Part shown: positions 26,800 through 37,100 of the stretch, piece by piece
How the letters are laid out: every line of letters starts with the position of its first letter
Numbering within the stretch: the stretch's first letter is position 1
From: Thermococcus sp. CX2
GTDB lineage: Archaea > Methanobacteriota_B > Thermococci > Thermococcales > Thermococcaceae
DNA: 64,000 bases
Direction: 5' to 3'
Assembly (NCBI RefSeq): GCF_012027555.1
Contig: NZ_SNUQ01000001.1
Location: forward strand, 496,001-560,000
The notes under the pieces: generated by a model
What the model saw: the letters and a program-made list of their open reading frames with translations, nothing else
Databases searched by the model: none
Told to the model about the DNA's origin: nothing
Position numbers and translations under genes: made by a program

Positions 26800-27669
26800 T
26801 CAAGCCATCCACTTCCTCAGAAACTCCCCGACCTTCGCTTTCCACTCCTCGGGATGGGACTTGAGCGTCCTGACATGGGTGGCATCGGTAACCCACAGCT
26901 CAACGTTCGGATTGATTTTCTTGTTCCGCTCGTAGAAAGCTCTGACTTCCTCGACCTTGACGAGCGGGTCCTTTTCACCGGCTATGATGAGGAGGGGCTT
27001 TCTGACTCTGTCGGCGTACTCTATCGGGTGGATTTCCCTTCCGCCACTGAAGAGCTTGGTGAATGGCTTGACAAAGGTGTAGAGCCAATCCGGCAGGTTG
27101 GCAAAGTACCTGAGCCCCCTAGCTCCAGTTTTGTCGAGATCCATCGGCGGCGAATCTGCCACACCACAGCAAATCCTTTCGTCCTCTGCAAGTGCCCTTA
27201 TGGTCACCATTGCGCCCATCGAGAAGCCGATTAGGCCTATCTTCTCCGCCTTGTCCGGGTGCTCCTTCTTCAGCCAGTCGATGGCAGATAAGACGTCGGT
27301 TAATTCCTTATCGCTCACCGTTGTGTATTTACCTTCGCTCCTCCCGTGGGCGCGGAAGTCGAAGACAAGCACGTTGTAGCCCTCCTTGAGCAGGAACTCG
27401 ACTGTGGGCTTCATGTAGAGGGAATACCACCTGCTGGAAGTGTAGCCGTGGAGCGGTATCACTGTCTTATCGCTCCCGTTGTCGATCCACCAGCCGCTCA
27501 GCTTGAGCCCATCGCGCGTTTCTATCGTGACATCCTCATAGTCGTGGCCAAAATCCTTAGGCGTCCAGTCCTCGATAAGCCTCGGCGGCTTCACCATCTT
27601 GTAGCCCACGAAAGCGACAAAAGCCAAAAACAGAAAGGCGAGAAGGGCAATAACTATAAGCCATCCCAT
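26800..27669 (-). CDS. Membrane-anchored alpha/beta hydrolase
   Basis: A 289-residue protein. It begins with a single membrane helix (WLIVIALLAFLFLAFVAFVGY), so the catalytic domain is probably outside the cell or membrane-bound. The alpha/beta hydrolase fold shows the oxyanion HGYTSS near residue 74, the nucleophile elbow GFSMGA near 149, the acid Asp in IAGEKDPLV and the His in DATHVRTL near the end, giving a full Ser-Asp-His triad. It resembles the serine aminopeptidase/esterase group; substrate unknown. GAGGTGAT precedes the ATG. It follows the MFS gene with a 9-nt gap and is co-transcribed. Confidence 0.85.
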   Translation of the reverse strand: MGWLIVIALLAFLFLAFVAFVGYKMVKPPRLIEDWTPKDFGHDYEDVTIETRDGLKLSGWWIDNGSDKTVIPLHGYTSSRWYSLYMKPTVEFLLKEGYNVLVFDFRAHGRSEGKYTTVSDKELTDVLSAIDWLKKEHPDKAEKIGLIGFSMGAMVTIRALAEDERICCGVADSPPMDLDKTGARGLRYFANLPDWLYTFVKPFTKLFSGGREIHPIEYADRVRKPLLIIAGEKDPLVKVEEVRAFYERNKKINPNVELWVTDATHVRTLKSHPEEWKAKVGEFLRKWMA

Positions 27670-27678
27670 TTTATCACC

Positions 27679-28989
27679 TCACTCCAGCTCCGTCGTATGG
27701 ACCTCAAGGTTCTTCATGTGCCATATCATCGGCATCGCCAGGAGAACCAGTATCGCCCCGATGGGGAACAGGACGCGGTAGTTCTCCCCTGCCAGGTCAA
27801 CTATTGCACCGCCGACTATTCCCGCCAAGAGCACTGGAAGGGAGCGGGTGGCCTCAAAGAAACCATAATAACGGCCCGTGAAGGCCTCCTTCTCGTAGCG
27901 AGTCAACAGGTCGCCGATGACCGGATAAGAAGCCGCCATGAGGATTCCCCAGCCGATTCCCGCTATTCCAAGGGCAATCACTATTTCGGTCTGGGTGTCG
28001 ATAAACCATCCCCAGAGCTGCGGGAGGGCAAATATGAGACCGCCGAGGATTATGCTAAGCCTTCTGCCGAGCTTGTCATAGATGAGGCCACCAGGAAGGG
28101 CACCGAGGAGAACAGTAATGTTGAAGAGTGCCATAAGGTAAAGGCCGAGAGAGGTCACTGCCTTGACGTTCTCCTCGCTCGCTGATCCGTGAAGGATGTA
28201 GGCCAGTATGCCGTAAAGGAATATCGCTATGAACTCGAAGCTCATCCACCAGAGTGTTTGAGCCGCGTAGAACTTGAGGAAGTCTCTGTTCTCGACGATG
28301 CTCTTCAGGTATGCGGTAAGGCTCTCATTCTCCTCTATCTCCGGTGCCTCTGGCTCTCTTACAATGAAGTAAACGAAGAGCGCCGCTCCGATGAGGAATG
28401 CAGCTGTGATGATGTACGGTATCTTGAGATAGGGGGTCTGGGCGAGTGCCTTGATTCCCTCGCTCTCGCCGGTCTCTGCCACTGCTTTGGCTATCAGGTA
28501 ACCAGCCAAGCCGAAAAGGAAGAGGTTTCCAGCCCACTCGAGAAGTGTGATGACCCCACTGGCCTTCCCTCTCTGGCCGCTCTCTATTGTGTCGGGCATC
28601 AGAGCTCTAAACTGGGCAGTATAGAGGTGCATCGACAGGTAGAAGAACGCTAACGTTAGGGCGAAGCCCCAGAGCGGAACACCCATAGCGTAGGCCGTGT
28701 ACATCATCATCGCTGCGATTCCAGCGAGAATGCCGCCTATCATGATGAAAGGCCTTCTCCTTCCGTGCCTTGATTTGAGTGTATCGCTGTAATATCCGAG
28801 AAGAACTGGAATGAACAGACCGATAAAACCCTCAACAGCCAGTATGGTTCCTTTCACGAATGCCGATTGGGTGTAGCTCGAGAGCAGCGGGAATGAAAGC
28901 CCCTTGTTCAGTGCCCAGCCGACGCTCCTGCTGAATCCGAGCAACGCCAGGCTGAGAACGACACTCCAGCTGAACTTTTTCTTGTTCAT
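27679..28989 (-). CDS. MFS transporter (first of two neighbours)
   Basis: A 436-residue 12-helix major facilitator. The loop between helices 2 and 3 has YSDTLKSRHGRRRPFIMIG, the D-x3-S-R-x-G-R-R-R-P pattern typical of the sugar-linked (GPH/SLC45-like) branch; the equivalent second-half loop reads YDKLGRRLS. It is likely a sugar or sugar-derivative symporter. The ATG at 28989 follows GGGGGG by 7 nt; an upstream in-frame start at 29151 overlaps the next gene and is not credible. It shares an operon with the alpha/beta hydrolase. Confidence 0.85.
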   Translation of the reverse strand: MNKKKFSWSVVLSLALLGFSRSVGWALNKGLSFPLLSSYTQSAFVKGTILAVEGFIGLFIPVLLGYYSDTLKSRHGRRRPFIMIGGILAGIAAMMMYTAYAMGVPLWGFALTLAFFYLSMHLYTAQFRALMPDTIESGQRGKASGVITLLEWAGNLFLFGLAGYLIAKAVAETGESEGIKALAQTPYLKIPYIITAAFLIGAALFVYFIVREPEAPEIEENESLTAYLKSIVENRDFLKFYAAQTLWWMSFEFIAIFLYGILAYILHGSASEENVKAVTSLGLYLMALFNITVLLGALPGGLIYDKLGRRLSIILGGLIFALPQLWGWFIDTQTEIVIALGIAGIGWGILMAASYPVIGDLLTRYEKEAFTGRYYGFFEATRSLPVLLAGIVGGAIVDLAGENYRVLFPIGAILVLLAMPMIWHMKNLEVHTTELE

Positions 28990-29119
28990 GGTTTTACCCC
29001 CCATAGTCAGTTGCTGAGATAGGTTTCTGGAAAAATCTGTTTTTACGTTTTTGGTTTGAAGAATGAAGTTTCCTATATTCCGGAAGGCAGGACTTTTAAG
29101 ATTATAAAAGAGAAAAGGA

Positions 29120-30448
29120 TCAGTCCATCTCGGGCACGTAGTCGTACACATCCCCCTTGCTCTTCACGATGTCGCCTCTCCTGACGAACTGCATCGTTAT
29201 GAGGGCCAGCACGAAAAAGACCGTCGCAAATGGCAGCAGCGTCTTGTAGCCCGCAACGTCTATGAAGGCTCCAGAGAGGGGCGGTGCAACGAGGTTTGCC
29301 GCCTGGCTGAAGAAGTAGTAGAGGCCAGTGTAGCCGCCGAGCTTTTCTTCGGTGGTCATGTCCACAACCATTGGCAGGGAGTTAACGTTCACCATCGCCC
29401 AGCCTATACCACCCACGAAGAAGAGCCCCATAAAGGTCATCACAACGGGGTCTCCGAGGGAGCTGCTCGCTGGTTTTGAGGTTTCACCGACCTGATAGGC
29501 CGCGAGCATTATTGCCACAACCACGAGCAGGCCAAGGGTTATGGTTCTCTTTCTTCCAACCCTGCCGCCGAGGAAGCCCGCTGGAATAGCGAATATCATG
29601 AAGCTAAGGGAGAACACGCCCAGCATAAAGGCACCGGTGCTCTCCTCGATTCCGAGATGGTATTTGGCGTAGCTCGTAAAGAATGTCTCTAAGGAGTTGA
29701 ATGCTATGAACCAGAAGAATATCGCCAGCAGTATCGCAAGCAGACTCTTTTCCCTGCTGGCAAAGACATCCTTAAGGTTTTCCCTCAGCTCACCGAAGCT
29801 CTTCCGGCTGGTCTCCCTGAGAAGCTGGCTCAGTTTGACCCTGGCCTCGCCCGCTTTCCTGTACCTCTCAGGCTCAGGCACGAAAAGCACCACGAAGAGG
29901 CTGGCGAGAAGCATTATCGCGGCGCCAACGTAGAAAGGAAGCGCATAATTGACGTCGTAGAGCATTTTGCCTCCGAAGTAGGCAAAGAGCGCTCCAAGAC
30001 CACCCATAAAGTTGATTATCCCGTTGGCCTGGCTCCTCTTCTCACTCGGCGTTATGTCGGGCATGAAGGCTATGACCGGCGAGCGGAAGAGGGCCATGAA
30101 GAAGTTCATCAGGATGATGGTCCCCATGAAGAGAGCTAAGTTTTCGTACTCCCTGGCCACGGGTATGAGTGCAAACATAAGAGCCGCCAAAGGAGCGCCC
30201 AAGAGTATGTACGGCTTCCTCCTCCCGAGGCGCGTTCTGGTCATATCGCTCAGGGCCCCGAGGAATGGAAGGAGGACGACTGCGAAGAGGTTGTCTATCG
30301 TCATGATGAAGCCGGTGACAGTCTTGCTGAGGTTGAACGTGTCCTGCAGGAAAATAGGCACGTAAGCGTTGTAGAGCGCCCAAATTATACTTATCCCAAA
30401 GAAGCCAAAGCCAAGGATGAATATCCTGCTGTACTTGAAGTCCTTCAT
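29120..30448 (-). CDS. MFS transporter (second of two neighbours)
   Basis: A 442-residue 12-helix major facilitator of the same branch as the adjacent gene: the helix 2-3 loop reads LSDMTRTRLGRRKPYILLG, and the second half has GGRVGRKRTI. The two are clearly related but not near-identical, so they arose by an old duplication or joint acquisition. The ATG at 30448 follows GGGTGAT by 4 nt. It is divergent from the glycerophosphodiesterase/glycerol cluster, which makes a role in uptake of a glycerol or sugar derivative possible but unproven. Confidence 0.85.
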   Translation of the reverse strand: MKDFKYSRIFILGFGFFGISIIWALYNAYVPIFLQDTFNLSKTVTGFIMTIDNLFAVVLLPFLGALSDMTRTRLGRRKPYILLGAPLAALMFALIPVAREYENLALFMGTIILMNFFMALFRSPVIAFMPDITPSEKRSQANGIINFMGGLGALFAYFGGKMLYDVNYALPFYVGAAIMLLASLFVVLFVPEPERYRKAGEARVKLSQLLRETSRKSFGELRENLKDVFASREKSLLAILLAIFFWFIAFNSLETFFTSYAKYHLGIEESTGAFMLGVFSLSFMIFAIPAGFLGGRVGRKRTITLGLLVVVAIMLAAYQVGETSKPASSSLGDPVVMTFMGLFFVGGIGWAMVNVNSLPMVVDMTTEEKLGGYTGLYYFFSQAANLVAPPLSGAFIDVAGYKTLLPFATVFFVLALITMQFVRRGDIVKSKGDVYDYVPEMD

Positions 30449-30535
30449 GTTCATCACCCGACTATTTTAGTCCTCAATGAACTAAAACGCTGGGTTTTTA
30501 AGGATTTTTAATGTCCGTAAAGAGTGGTAGTAAGG

Positions 30536-31222
30536 ATGAGGATCGTAATCCTTGGCCACAGAGGCTTCAGAGGGAGGCTCGAGAACACCCTTCCTGCCTT
30601 TAGGCGGGTACTCCGATACGCCGACGGTATAGAGTTCGACGTGAGGGTTACGGGCGATGGAAAGCTCGTGACCCATCACGACAGGGGCTTCCAAGCCGAT
30701 GGTTCCTATCACTATCTGCGGGAGCTGAGCCTTAGGGAGCTGAGAAGGCTCCACCCCAATGGAAAGCTCATTCCAACAGTCGGGAGCGTTTTCAAGAAAT
30801 TCAGGGACGTTCCCCTCAACGCCGACGTGAAGGAGATAGAAGCCGTGGAGGATGTTGTGACCCTCGCCGAGAGGTTTGGAGTCCTTGAAAACACTGTCTT
30901 TTCAACCGAGAGCAGAGAAATCGCGGGACGTCTCATGAAGGAATGCCCATCCTGCAGGGTTGGCTTTTCAATAGTCGGCTATTCCTCTATCGGCCATCTC
31001 GCAAGGTTGAGAGGCCTTTATTCTATCCACGTGCCGGTAGATGCAGTGGGATATATTGGATACAGAAATCTCATTACCCTACTCATGACACTTCGGAAGA
31101 GGAGACTGCGGGTCTACCTCTGGAACTACCAAATGGACGAGCTTCTCTGGGTTCCGAGGCTAAAGAGCCTCGTAGACGTTATCATCTCCGACGATCCGGC
31201 AAAGCTGAGGAAAGTTTTTTAG
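30536..31222 (+). CDS. Glycerophosphodiester phosphodiesterase 1
   Basis: A 228-residue TIM-barrel GDPD that cleaves glycerophosphodiesters to glycerol-3-phosphate and an alcohol. The catalytic HR/EN pair is in [17 protein letters not shown], the metal Glu/Asp in DGIEFDV and the general acid His in THHDRGF. It has no signal peptide, so it acts in the cytosol. The ATG at 30536 follows GAGTGGT. It is one of two adjacent GDPD genes with only about 30% apparent identity; this one is shorter and lacks the usual NIELK strand (here NADVKE). Confidence 0.85.
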   Translation: MRIVILGHRGFRGRLENTLPAFRRVLRYADGIEFDVRVTGDGKLVTHHDRGFQADGSYHYLRELSLRELRRLHPNGKLIPTVGSVFKKFRDVPLNADVKEIEAVEDVVTLAERFGVLENTVFSTESREIAGRLMKECPSCRVGFSIVGYSSIGHLARLRGLYSIHVPVDAVGYIGYRNLITLLMTLRKRRLRVYLWNYQMDELLWVPRLKSLVDVIISDDPAKLRKVF

Positions 31223-31253
31223 TGACTGGGCTTATCAGTTCGGGGCGATGTTC

Positions 31254-32003
31254 ATGCCATGGGAACGGAAAGGAGTAATCGTCCTTGGACACAGGGGATA
31301 TATGAGTAAGTACCCCGAAAACAGCCTCCTGGCCTTCAAGGAGGCAATCGAGGCAGGGGCCGATGGAATCGAGCTCGATGTATGGCTCACCCAGGACGGA
31401 AAAGTCATAGTCATGCACGACGAGAGCATAAACAGGACGAGCAACTTAAGCGGGAAGCAGAAGGAGATGACGCTGGAAGAGCTAAAAAAGGCCGACATAG
31501 GTATGGGAGAGAAGATACCCACGCTGGAAGAGGTTTTTGAGGTTCTTCCGAAAGATGCCCTGATAAACGTCGAGCTCAAGGACGTTGATGCCGCCAAAGA
31601 AACCGCCCGCATAGTCCTGGAGAACAACCCCGAGAGGGTTATGGTTTCCTCCTTCGAAATCGACGCCCTGAGGGAGTACCGCAAATACGACAGAGAGACC
31701 ACCATGGGCCTCCTCATAGACAGGGAAGAAGTTGTGCCGCTCATACCGAAGCTCAAGGAGGAACTCGACCTCTGGTCGATAAACGTCCCGATGGAGGCCA
31801 TCCCAATAATCGGCCTTGAGAAGACCCTACAAGCGCTCGGCTGGGCCCGCTCGCTCGGCCTCAAGGTTGCCCTCTGGACGGAGAACGACGTTCTCTTCTA
31901 CAAAGACGATAACCTGGCCAAGCTAAAGGGTCTCTTCGAGATCGTCATAGCGAACGATGTCGAGAGGATGATTGAATATCTGAGGGGCTTGGGGCTGAAG
32001 TGA
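31254..32003 (+). CDS. Glycerophosphodiester phosphodiesterase 2
   Basis: A 249-residue cytosolic GDPD with all catalytic landmarks: [42 protein letters not shown] and INVELKD. The glycerol-3-phosphate it releases can enter the oxidative route encoded downstream. Two ATGs, at 31248 and 31254, are possible; the second lies 8 nt after GGGG and is preferred. The gap to the first GDPD is about 30 nt, so they form one operon. Archaeal lipids carry sn-glycerol-1-phosphate, so the natural substrate may come from outside. Confidence 0.88.
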   Translation: MPWERKGVIVLGHRGYMSKYPENSLLAFKEAIEAGADGIELDVWLTQDGKVIVMHDESINRTSNLSGKQKEMTLEELKKADIGMGEKIPTLEEVFEVLPKDALINVELKDVDAAKETARIVLENNPERVMVSSFEIDALREYRKYDRETTMGLLIDREEVVPLIPKLKEELDLWSINVPMEAIPIIGLEKTLQALGWARSLGLKVALWTENDVLFYKDDNLAKLKGLFEIVIANDVERMIEYLRGLGLK

Positions 32004-32175
32004 ACAACACCTCAAGAACTTCCTTCTCGGTCTTTTACGCATTGCGTCGATTTTTATCCATGGCCCCCCAAAGAATTCTTTTCGATAGTTCTCCGCGTGA
32101 GAATATACTCTACCATACAGATAAGCGCGGCAAAGTTTTATATTCCAGTGCCATAATACGCTGAGGTGGTCAGTG

Positions 32176-33657
32176 ATGGATAAGTTCATACTCTCGCTCG
32201 ACGAGGGGACAACCTCAGCTAGAGCCATAGTTTTCGACAGGGAGAGCAACGTCCTCGGCGTTGGCCAGTACGAGTTCCCCCAGCACTACCCAAAGCCCGG
32301 CTGGGTGGAGCACAACCCCGAGGAGATATGGGAGGCCCAGCTTAAGGCGATAAAAACCGCCCTTAAGAACGCCAAAATTACCCCAGAGCAGATAGCTGCA
32401 ATAGGCATAACCAACCAGCGCGAGACTACGATCGTGTGGGACAAGAGCGGAAAGCCCCTCTACAACGCCATAGTGTGGCAGTGCAGAAGAACGGCAGAGA
32501 TGGTTGAGGAGATAAAGAGGGAACACGGGGATGTAATCAAGGAGAAGACTGGCCTCGTCCCGGATGCCTACTTCTCCGCCTCAAAGCTCAAGTGGCTCCT
32601 CGACAACGTTCCCGGGCTAAGGGAAAAGGCCGAGAAAGGGGAGGTTCTCTTCGGAACAGTCGATACTTTTCTCATCTACAAACTCACGGGCGAGCACGTC
32701 ACCGATTACTCCAATGCCTCAAGGACGATGCTCTTCAACATCAAGAGGCTCGAATGGGATGACGAGCTCCTCGAAATCTTCGATATTCCCGAGGCCATCC
32801 TCCCGGAGGTTAAAGAGTCGAGTGAGATTTATGGCTACACGAAGAGAGAGCTCTTAGGCGCGGAGGTTCCGGTAAGTGGAGACGCTGGAGACCAGCAGGC
32901 TGCTTTATTTGGTCAGGCATGCTTTGAGGAGGGTATGGTTAAAGCCACCTACGGGACGGGCAACTTCATCCTGGCCAACACTGGAAGGATGCTCCTCTAC
33001 TCAGACAACCTTCTGACGACAATAGCCTGGGGGCTTGATGGAAGGGTCACCTACGCCCTCGAAGGAAGCGTGTTCATAACTGGAGCGGCAGTTCAATGGC
33101 TCCGTGACGGGATTAAAATCATCAAAGATGCCGCCGAGACAGAGGAGATGGCCGAAAAGCTGGCCTCGAACGAGGGAGTCTACTTTGTCCCCGCTTTTGT
33201 GGGTCTTGGGGCACCGTACTGGGACCAGTTCGCGAGGGGACTGATAATCGGAATAACGCGGGGAACGGGAAGGGAGCACCTCGCGAGGGCCACGCTCGAG
33301 GCGATAGCCTATCTCACGCGCGATGTCGTTGATGAAATGGAAAAGCTGGTGCAGATTAAAGAGCTTCGCGTTGACGGAGGAGCCACGAGGAACAACTTCC
33401 TCATGAGGTTCCAGGCGGACATCCTCAACAAGCGTGTCATTAGACCCTTTGTACAAGAAACGACGGCCCTAGGTGCGGCATATTTGGCCGGTCTTGCCGT
33501 GGACTACTGGGAAGGGCTAAAGGAGATAAGGGAGCTCTGGAAGGCCGAGAGGATTTTTGAACCGAATATGGACGAAGAAACGAGAAAAAGGCTATACGCT
33601 GGGTGGAAAGAGGCCGTCAGACGTTCGATAGGGTGGGCAAAGGTTGTCCAACTTTAG
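32176..33657 (+). CDS. glpK: Glycerol kinase
   Basis: A 493-residue FGGY kinase that makes sn-glycerol-3-phosphate from glycerol and ATP. Start [18 protein letters not shown] holds the phosphate-1 loop; the glycerol-binding NQRETT is near residue 80, the catalytic Asp is in [15 protein letters not shown] near 240, and [17 protein letters not shown] is in the second lobe. Length is normal. The ATG at 32176 follows GAGGTGGT by 5 nt. A 170-nt gap with a TTTTATATT element upstream gives it its own promoter. Confidence 0.96.
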   Translation: MDKFILSLDEGTTSARAIVFDRESNVLGVGQYEFPQHYPKPGWVEHNPEEIWEAQLKAIKTALKNAKITPEQIAAIGITNQRETTIVWDKSGKPLYNAIVWQCRRTAEMVEEIKREHGDVIKEKTGLVPDAYFSASKLKWLLDNVPGLREKAEKGEVLFGTVDTFLIYKLTGEHVTDYSNASRTMLFNIKRLEWDDELLEIFDIPEAILPEVKESSEIYGYTKRELLGAEVPVSGDAGDQQAALFGQACFEEGMVKATYGTGNFILANTGRMLLYSDNLLTTIAWGLDGRVTYALEGSVFITGAAVQWLRDGIKIIKDAAETEEMAEKLASNEGVYFVPAFVGLGAPYWDQFARGLIIGITRGTGREHLARATLEAIAYLTRDVVDEMEKLVQIKELRVDGGATRNNFLMRFQADILNKRVIRPFVQETTALGAAYLAGLAVDYWEGLKEIRELWKAERIFEPNMDEETRKRLYAGWKEAVRRSIGWAKVVQL

Positions 33658-33719
33658 GTTTGGGAAAACCTTAAATCTTAGGATTTTCTTCCATTCGGAA
33701 TATACAGGGAGGAGGAATC

Positions 33720-35213
33720 ATGATGAAGACGAAGGTCGCCATTATCGGCGCCGGTATAAGCGGAGCAAGCATAGCGCGCGTTCTCAGCAGATACGAGAAC
33801 CTCGAAGTGCATCTGATCGAAAAAGCCCCTGATGTGGGTTGGGGAGTCAGTAAAGCTAACACCGCTCTGATACACGGGGGCTACGACGATGACCCAAAGA
33901 AATATCCCATGAGAGCCAAGCTGTGCATCAAAGGCAACCGCTTGTGGCACGAGTGGGTTAAGGAGCTCCAGATACCTCACATCTGGAACGGAGCTTTGAT
34001 AGTCGCCACCGAAGAGGAAGATTTTGACGAGCTCGAGAAGCTCCTCGAGCGTGGAAGGGAGAACGGTGTTCCAGAGATGAGGATGGTTGATAGAGATGAG
34101 CTGTTTCACCTTGAACCCGGCCTGACGAGGGAAGCAATTGGAGCCCTCTGGGTGCCGATAGTCGGACAGATAGGCCCTATTCCAGCGGTCATAGCCATTG
34201 TGGAGAACGCCGTTGCCAACGGGGTTAAAACACACCTTGAGACTGAAGTGAGAGGAATAAAAGTCGAGAATGGGGAAGTTAAGGGTGTCGAAACCAATAA
34301 CGGGTTCATCGAGGCGGATATAGTCATCAACGCCGCTGGACTTTATGCCGATGAAATAGCGCGCATGGCTGGGATAGATTACTTTGAGATACATCCAAGG
34401 AAGGGCGAATACTTCCTCTTTGATGAAGCCATACCCGGACCAAAGCGCGTTCTCTTCCCAACTCCAACACCGATAAGCAAGGGCATAGTGGTCACAACCG
34501 AGATAAGCGGTCATCTGATGATAGGGCCTAACGCCCAAGACCTGCCGCCCGAGGAAAAAGAGAACCTCGCAACGACGAGGGAGGGTCTTGAGCAGGTCTG
34601 GGAAGGAGCTAAAAAGCTCTGGCCCAACCTTCCGCCGAAGTGGAAGGTCATCAGAACATTCGCCGGCCTCAGGCCAGAGCCAACGGGTGGGGACTTCATA
34701 ATAAAGGCCGAAGAGGAGGTCTGGGGCTTCATCAACGTGGCCGGAATACGCTCTCCGGGATTAACCAGCGCCCCAGCCATCGCCTACGAGGTGGCCGAGA
34801 TAATTCAACGCGACCTCGGAGTAGGCTTGGTGGAGAAGACTAAGTGGAATCCCTACAGGAAGGAAATCACCCACTTCTTCATGCTCTCGCCGGCTCAAAT
34901 AAACGAGCTCGTCAAGAGGAACCCCGCCTACGGAAAGGTGATCTGCAGATGCAACCGTGTGAGCGAAGGTGACGTCCTCGAGGCCATAGAAAGGATGAAG
35001 TTCATAGGCGTGAAGACGCCGAGCGTCGATTCCGTCAAGTTCCGCACGAAGGCCACAACCGGAACCTGTCAGGGAAGCTTCTGCAGGCCCAGGATAATCC
35101 AGCTCCTCGCAAAGGAGTACAACATCCCGCCGTGGAAGGTTACACTGAAAGGAAGCGGCAGCGAGATTGGAATAGGAGACGTCAAGGTCCTCGTGAGGGG
35201 GGATGAGGCGTGA
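33720..35213 (+). CDS. FAD-dependent glycerol-3-phosphate dehydrogenase with C-terminal Fe-S domain
   Basis: A 497-residue GlpA-like flavoprotein. The dinucleotide fold is VAIIGAGISGASIARVLSRY at the N-terminus; the DAO-type core continues through GGYDDDPKK and FAGLRPEPTGGDFI. The C-terminal domain has cysteines in ICRCNRVSEGD near residue 407 and TGTCQGSFCRPR near 447, the BFD-like [2Fe-2S] domain of anaerobic GlpA. It would oxidise glycerol-3-phosphate to dihydroxyacetone phosphate. GGAGGAGG precedes two adjacent ATGs, 33720 and 33723. It is first of a three-gene operon. Confidence 0.9.
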   Translation: MMKTKVAIIGAGISGASIARVLSRYENLEVHLIEKAPDVGWGVSKANTALIHGGYDDDPKKYPMRAKLCIKGNRLWHEWVKELQIPHIWNGALIVATEEEDFDELEKLLERGRENGVPEMRMVDRDELFHLEPGLTREAIGALWVPIVGQIGPIPAVIAIVENAVANGVKTHLETEVRGIKVENGEVKGVETNNGFIEADIVINAAGLYADEIARMAGIDYFEIHPRKGEYFLFDEAIPGPKRVLFPTPTPISKGIVVTTEISGHLMIGPNAQDLPPEEKENLATTREGLEQVWEGAKKLWPNLPPKWKVIRTFAGLRPEPTGGDFIIKAEEEVWGFINVAGIRSPGLTSAPAIAYEVAEIIQRDLGVGLVEKTKWNPYRKEITHFFMLSPAQINELVKRNPAYGKVICRCNRVSEGDVLEAIERMKFIGVKTPSVDSVKFRTKATTGTCQGSFCRPRIIQLLAKEYNIPPWKVTLKGSGSEIGIGDVKVLVRGDEA

Positions 35214-36469
35214 TGTCAGGACTTCCCATGATCCAGTACGACGTTGTGGTTATCGGCGGTGGGCCGGCGGGCATGGCCGCGGCCGTTAAGGCCAAAGAAC
35301 TCGGGTTAAATGTTCTTCTCCTCGACGACAATGAGTACCTCGGCGGAATACTCCCCCAGTGCATCCATCCAGGCTTTGGGATCCACTACTTCAAGGAAGA
35401 GCTGACCGGACCCGAGTTTGCATACCGCCTCACCAAGAGGGCCCTTGAGCTCGGCGTGGACTATTACACCGCCGCCAGAGTTCTGGAGATCAAAAACTAC
35501 TCCGACCTTGAGAAGGTCGTTATATTCAGCTCACCCAAAGGGGCCTTTGAGGTCTGGACGAAGACGATAATCTACGCCGCTGGAGCGAGGGAGAGGCACG
35601 CCTTTGAAATTGGGATTGTGGGAGACAGGGGCGCAGGAATCTACACCGCGGGAGAGGCTCAGACTCTAATGGACATCTACGGCATCATGCCCGGCAGGGA
35701 GATTGTTATAGTCGGTTCAGGCGATGTTGGCCTGATAATGGCGCGCCGCTTCGCCCTTGAGGGGGCCAAGGTAAAAGCCGTCATTGAACTGATGCCCTAC
35801 CCGGGTGGACTCGCCAGGAACATCATGATACTCAAGGACTTCGATATACCCCTCTACCTGAGCCACAAAGTCGTCGAGGTTAAGGGGAAGAACAGGGTGG
35901 AGCGCGTCAAGGTCATCAAAGTCGATGAGAACCTGAATGAGATACCCGGGACGGAGTTCTGGATCGAATGCGACACGGTGGTGATCTCAGCCGGCCTGAT
36001 CCCGAGCGTAAAACTCCTCACGAACATCGGGGCCGAAATCGACCCGGCAACGGGTGGACCTATCGTCAACGACCTCTTCGAGACCACCATCCCGGGAATA
36101 TTTGCCGCAGGCAACACGGTCCTCATCAACGATCTTGTCGACTATGTCGCAGAGCAGGGAGAACTGGCAGCCTATGGTGCAAAGCTCTTCATAGAGAACG
36201 GCGGGATACCCACAAAGCACTGGATCAGGCTGAGAAAGGGTGAAAATGTCAGGCTTCTCATCCCACACTACCTCAGCGGCGAGAGGGACGTTTTCATCTA
36301 CGCCCGCGTTAAACGGCCGATGGAAAACGTGGAGGTCAGGTTCCCGGAGATAGGCAAGAGGCTCAGGCTGCCGGTTGTTAAGCCCGCCGAGATGCTCAGG
36401 CTCAAGCTCAGGAAGGAAGATATCGCCAAAGCCAAGGACGGCATCACCATGGAGGTGGTGCCGCTATGA
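35213..36469 (+). CDS. FAD/NAD(P)-dependent oxidoreductase, glycerol operon
   Basis: A 418-residue two-dinucleotide-domain flavoprotein. FAD binding is VVVIGGGPAGMAAAVKA at the start and the second Rossmann fold is IVIVGSGDVGLIMARRF near residue 163; the ATG-like C-terminal FAD contact is IFAAGNTVLINDL near 300. A cysteine is present in GGILPQCIHPGFG near residue 47. Similar proteins accompany GlpA and DUF1667 in archaea and clostridia and probably pass electrons from glycerol-3-phosphate oxidation to NAD(P) or oxygen. Its ATG overlaps the upstream stop by one base (TGATG) and follows GGGGGATGAGG. Confidence 0.88.
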   Translation: MSGLPMIQYDVVVIGGGPAGMAAAVKAKELGLNVLLLDDNEYLGGILPQCIHPGFGIHYFKEELTGPEFAYRLTKRALELGVDYYTAARVLEIKNYSDLEKVVIFSSPKGAFEVWTKTIIYAAGARERHAFEIGIVGDRGAGIYTAGEAQTLMDIYGIMPGREIVIVGSGDVGLIMARRFALEGAKVKAVIELMPYPGGLARNIMILKDFDIPLYLSHKVVEVKGKNRVERVKVIKVDENLNEIPGTEFWIECDTVVISAGLIPSVKLLTNIGAEIDPATGGPIVNDLFETTIPGIFAAGNTVLINDLVDYVAEQGELAAYGAKLFIENGGIPTKHWIRLRKGENVRLLIPHYLSGERDVFIYARVKRPMENVEVRFPEIGKRLRLPVVKPAEMLRLKLRKEDIAKAKDGITMEVVPL

Positions 36470-36819
36470 CGAGCAGGGTCTACCGCTTCACGTGCATTGT
36501 TTGCCCCCTCGGATGTACCCTCGAGGTCGAAATGGACGGAGACAAAATCAAAGAGGTCAAAGGGTACACCTGTCCCAGGGGAAGGGAATGGGCCATTGAG
36601 GAAGTTATGAACCCCAAGAGGGTCGTTATGAGCGTTGTCAAAGTCAGGAACGGCAAACTGCCAACGGTAAGCGTTAAGACCGCCGAGCCAGTTCCAAAGG
36701 CCAGAATACCTGAGCTGATGAAGTTTCTGGCAAAGCTCGAGGTCGAGGGACCGATTCGCGTTGGACAGACTATAGCGGAGTTCGAAGGAATAAAAATAGT
36801 GGCCACGAGGGAAGCTTAA
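36466..36819 (+). CDS. DUF1667 protein of the glycerol oxidation operon
   Basis: A 117-residue protein with four cysteines in FTCIVCPLGCTLEVEM and KGYTCPRGREWA, spaced to bind an Fe-S cluster or zinc. This is the DUF1667 family, regularly third in operons with GlpA-like and FAD/NAD oxidoreductases. A role as electron-transfer subunit is inferred from that linkage. The start overlaps the upstream stop (ATGA), so translation is coupled. Confidence 0.88.
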   Translation: MTSRVYRFTCIVCPLGCTLEVEMDGDKIKEVKGYTCPRGREWAIEEVMNPKRVVMSVVKVRNGKLPTVSVKTAEPVPKARIPELMKFLAKLEVEGPIRVGQTIAEFEGIKIVATREA

Positions 36820-36893
36820 CTTTCTTCTCTTTTCGCTTATCTGCCCGTTGCCAAAGCTTTAGGTGCCCAGCTCTAGAAGGGAGAAGAGAAAAA

Positions 36894-37100
36894 TCAAAGC
36901 ACCTCGAACTTCTGTAGGAATATCCTGAGGTCGGTCTTGAAGGGTTCTTCAGCGCGGTTTATCTCCGCGTTCAAGAGTTCAATGAAATTTTCCTCGGTGG
37001 TTGCCTCCTCCCAGAGCTTTTCAACGAGTTCTTTGAGCCTGTCGTAGTATTCAACGTACGGTCTCACCTCGAAGAGGGCCTTCTCAAGTTTGCTACTCAT
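36894..37100 (-). CDS. Small helical protein after PrsW-like gene
   Basis: A 68-residue mostly helical, acidic protein (MSSKLEKALFEVRPYVEYYD at the start). It has no recognised domain. Its ATG at 37100 lies inside the last codons of the upstream membrane protease gene (8-bp overlap) and follows GGAGGGGT, so translation is coupled. It may assist that membrane protein; this is only inferred from coupling. Confidence 0.6.
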   Translation of the reverse strand: MSSKLEKALFEVRPYVEYYDRLKELVEKLWEEATTEENFIELLNAEINRAEEPFKTDLRIFLQKFEVL

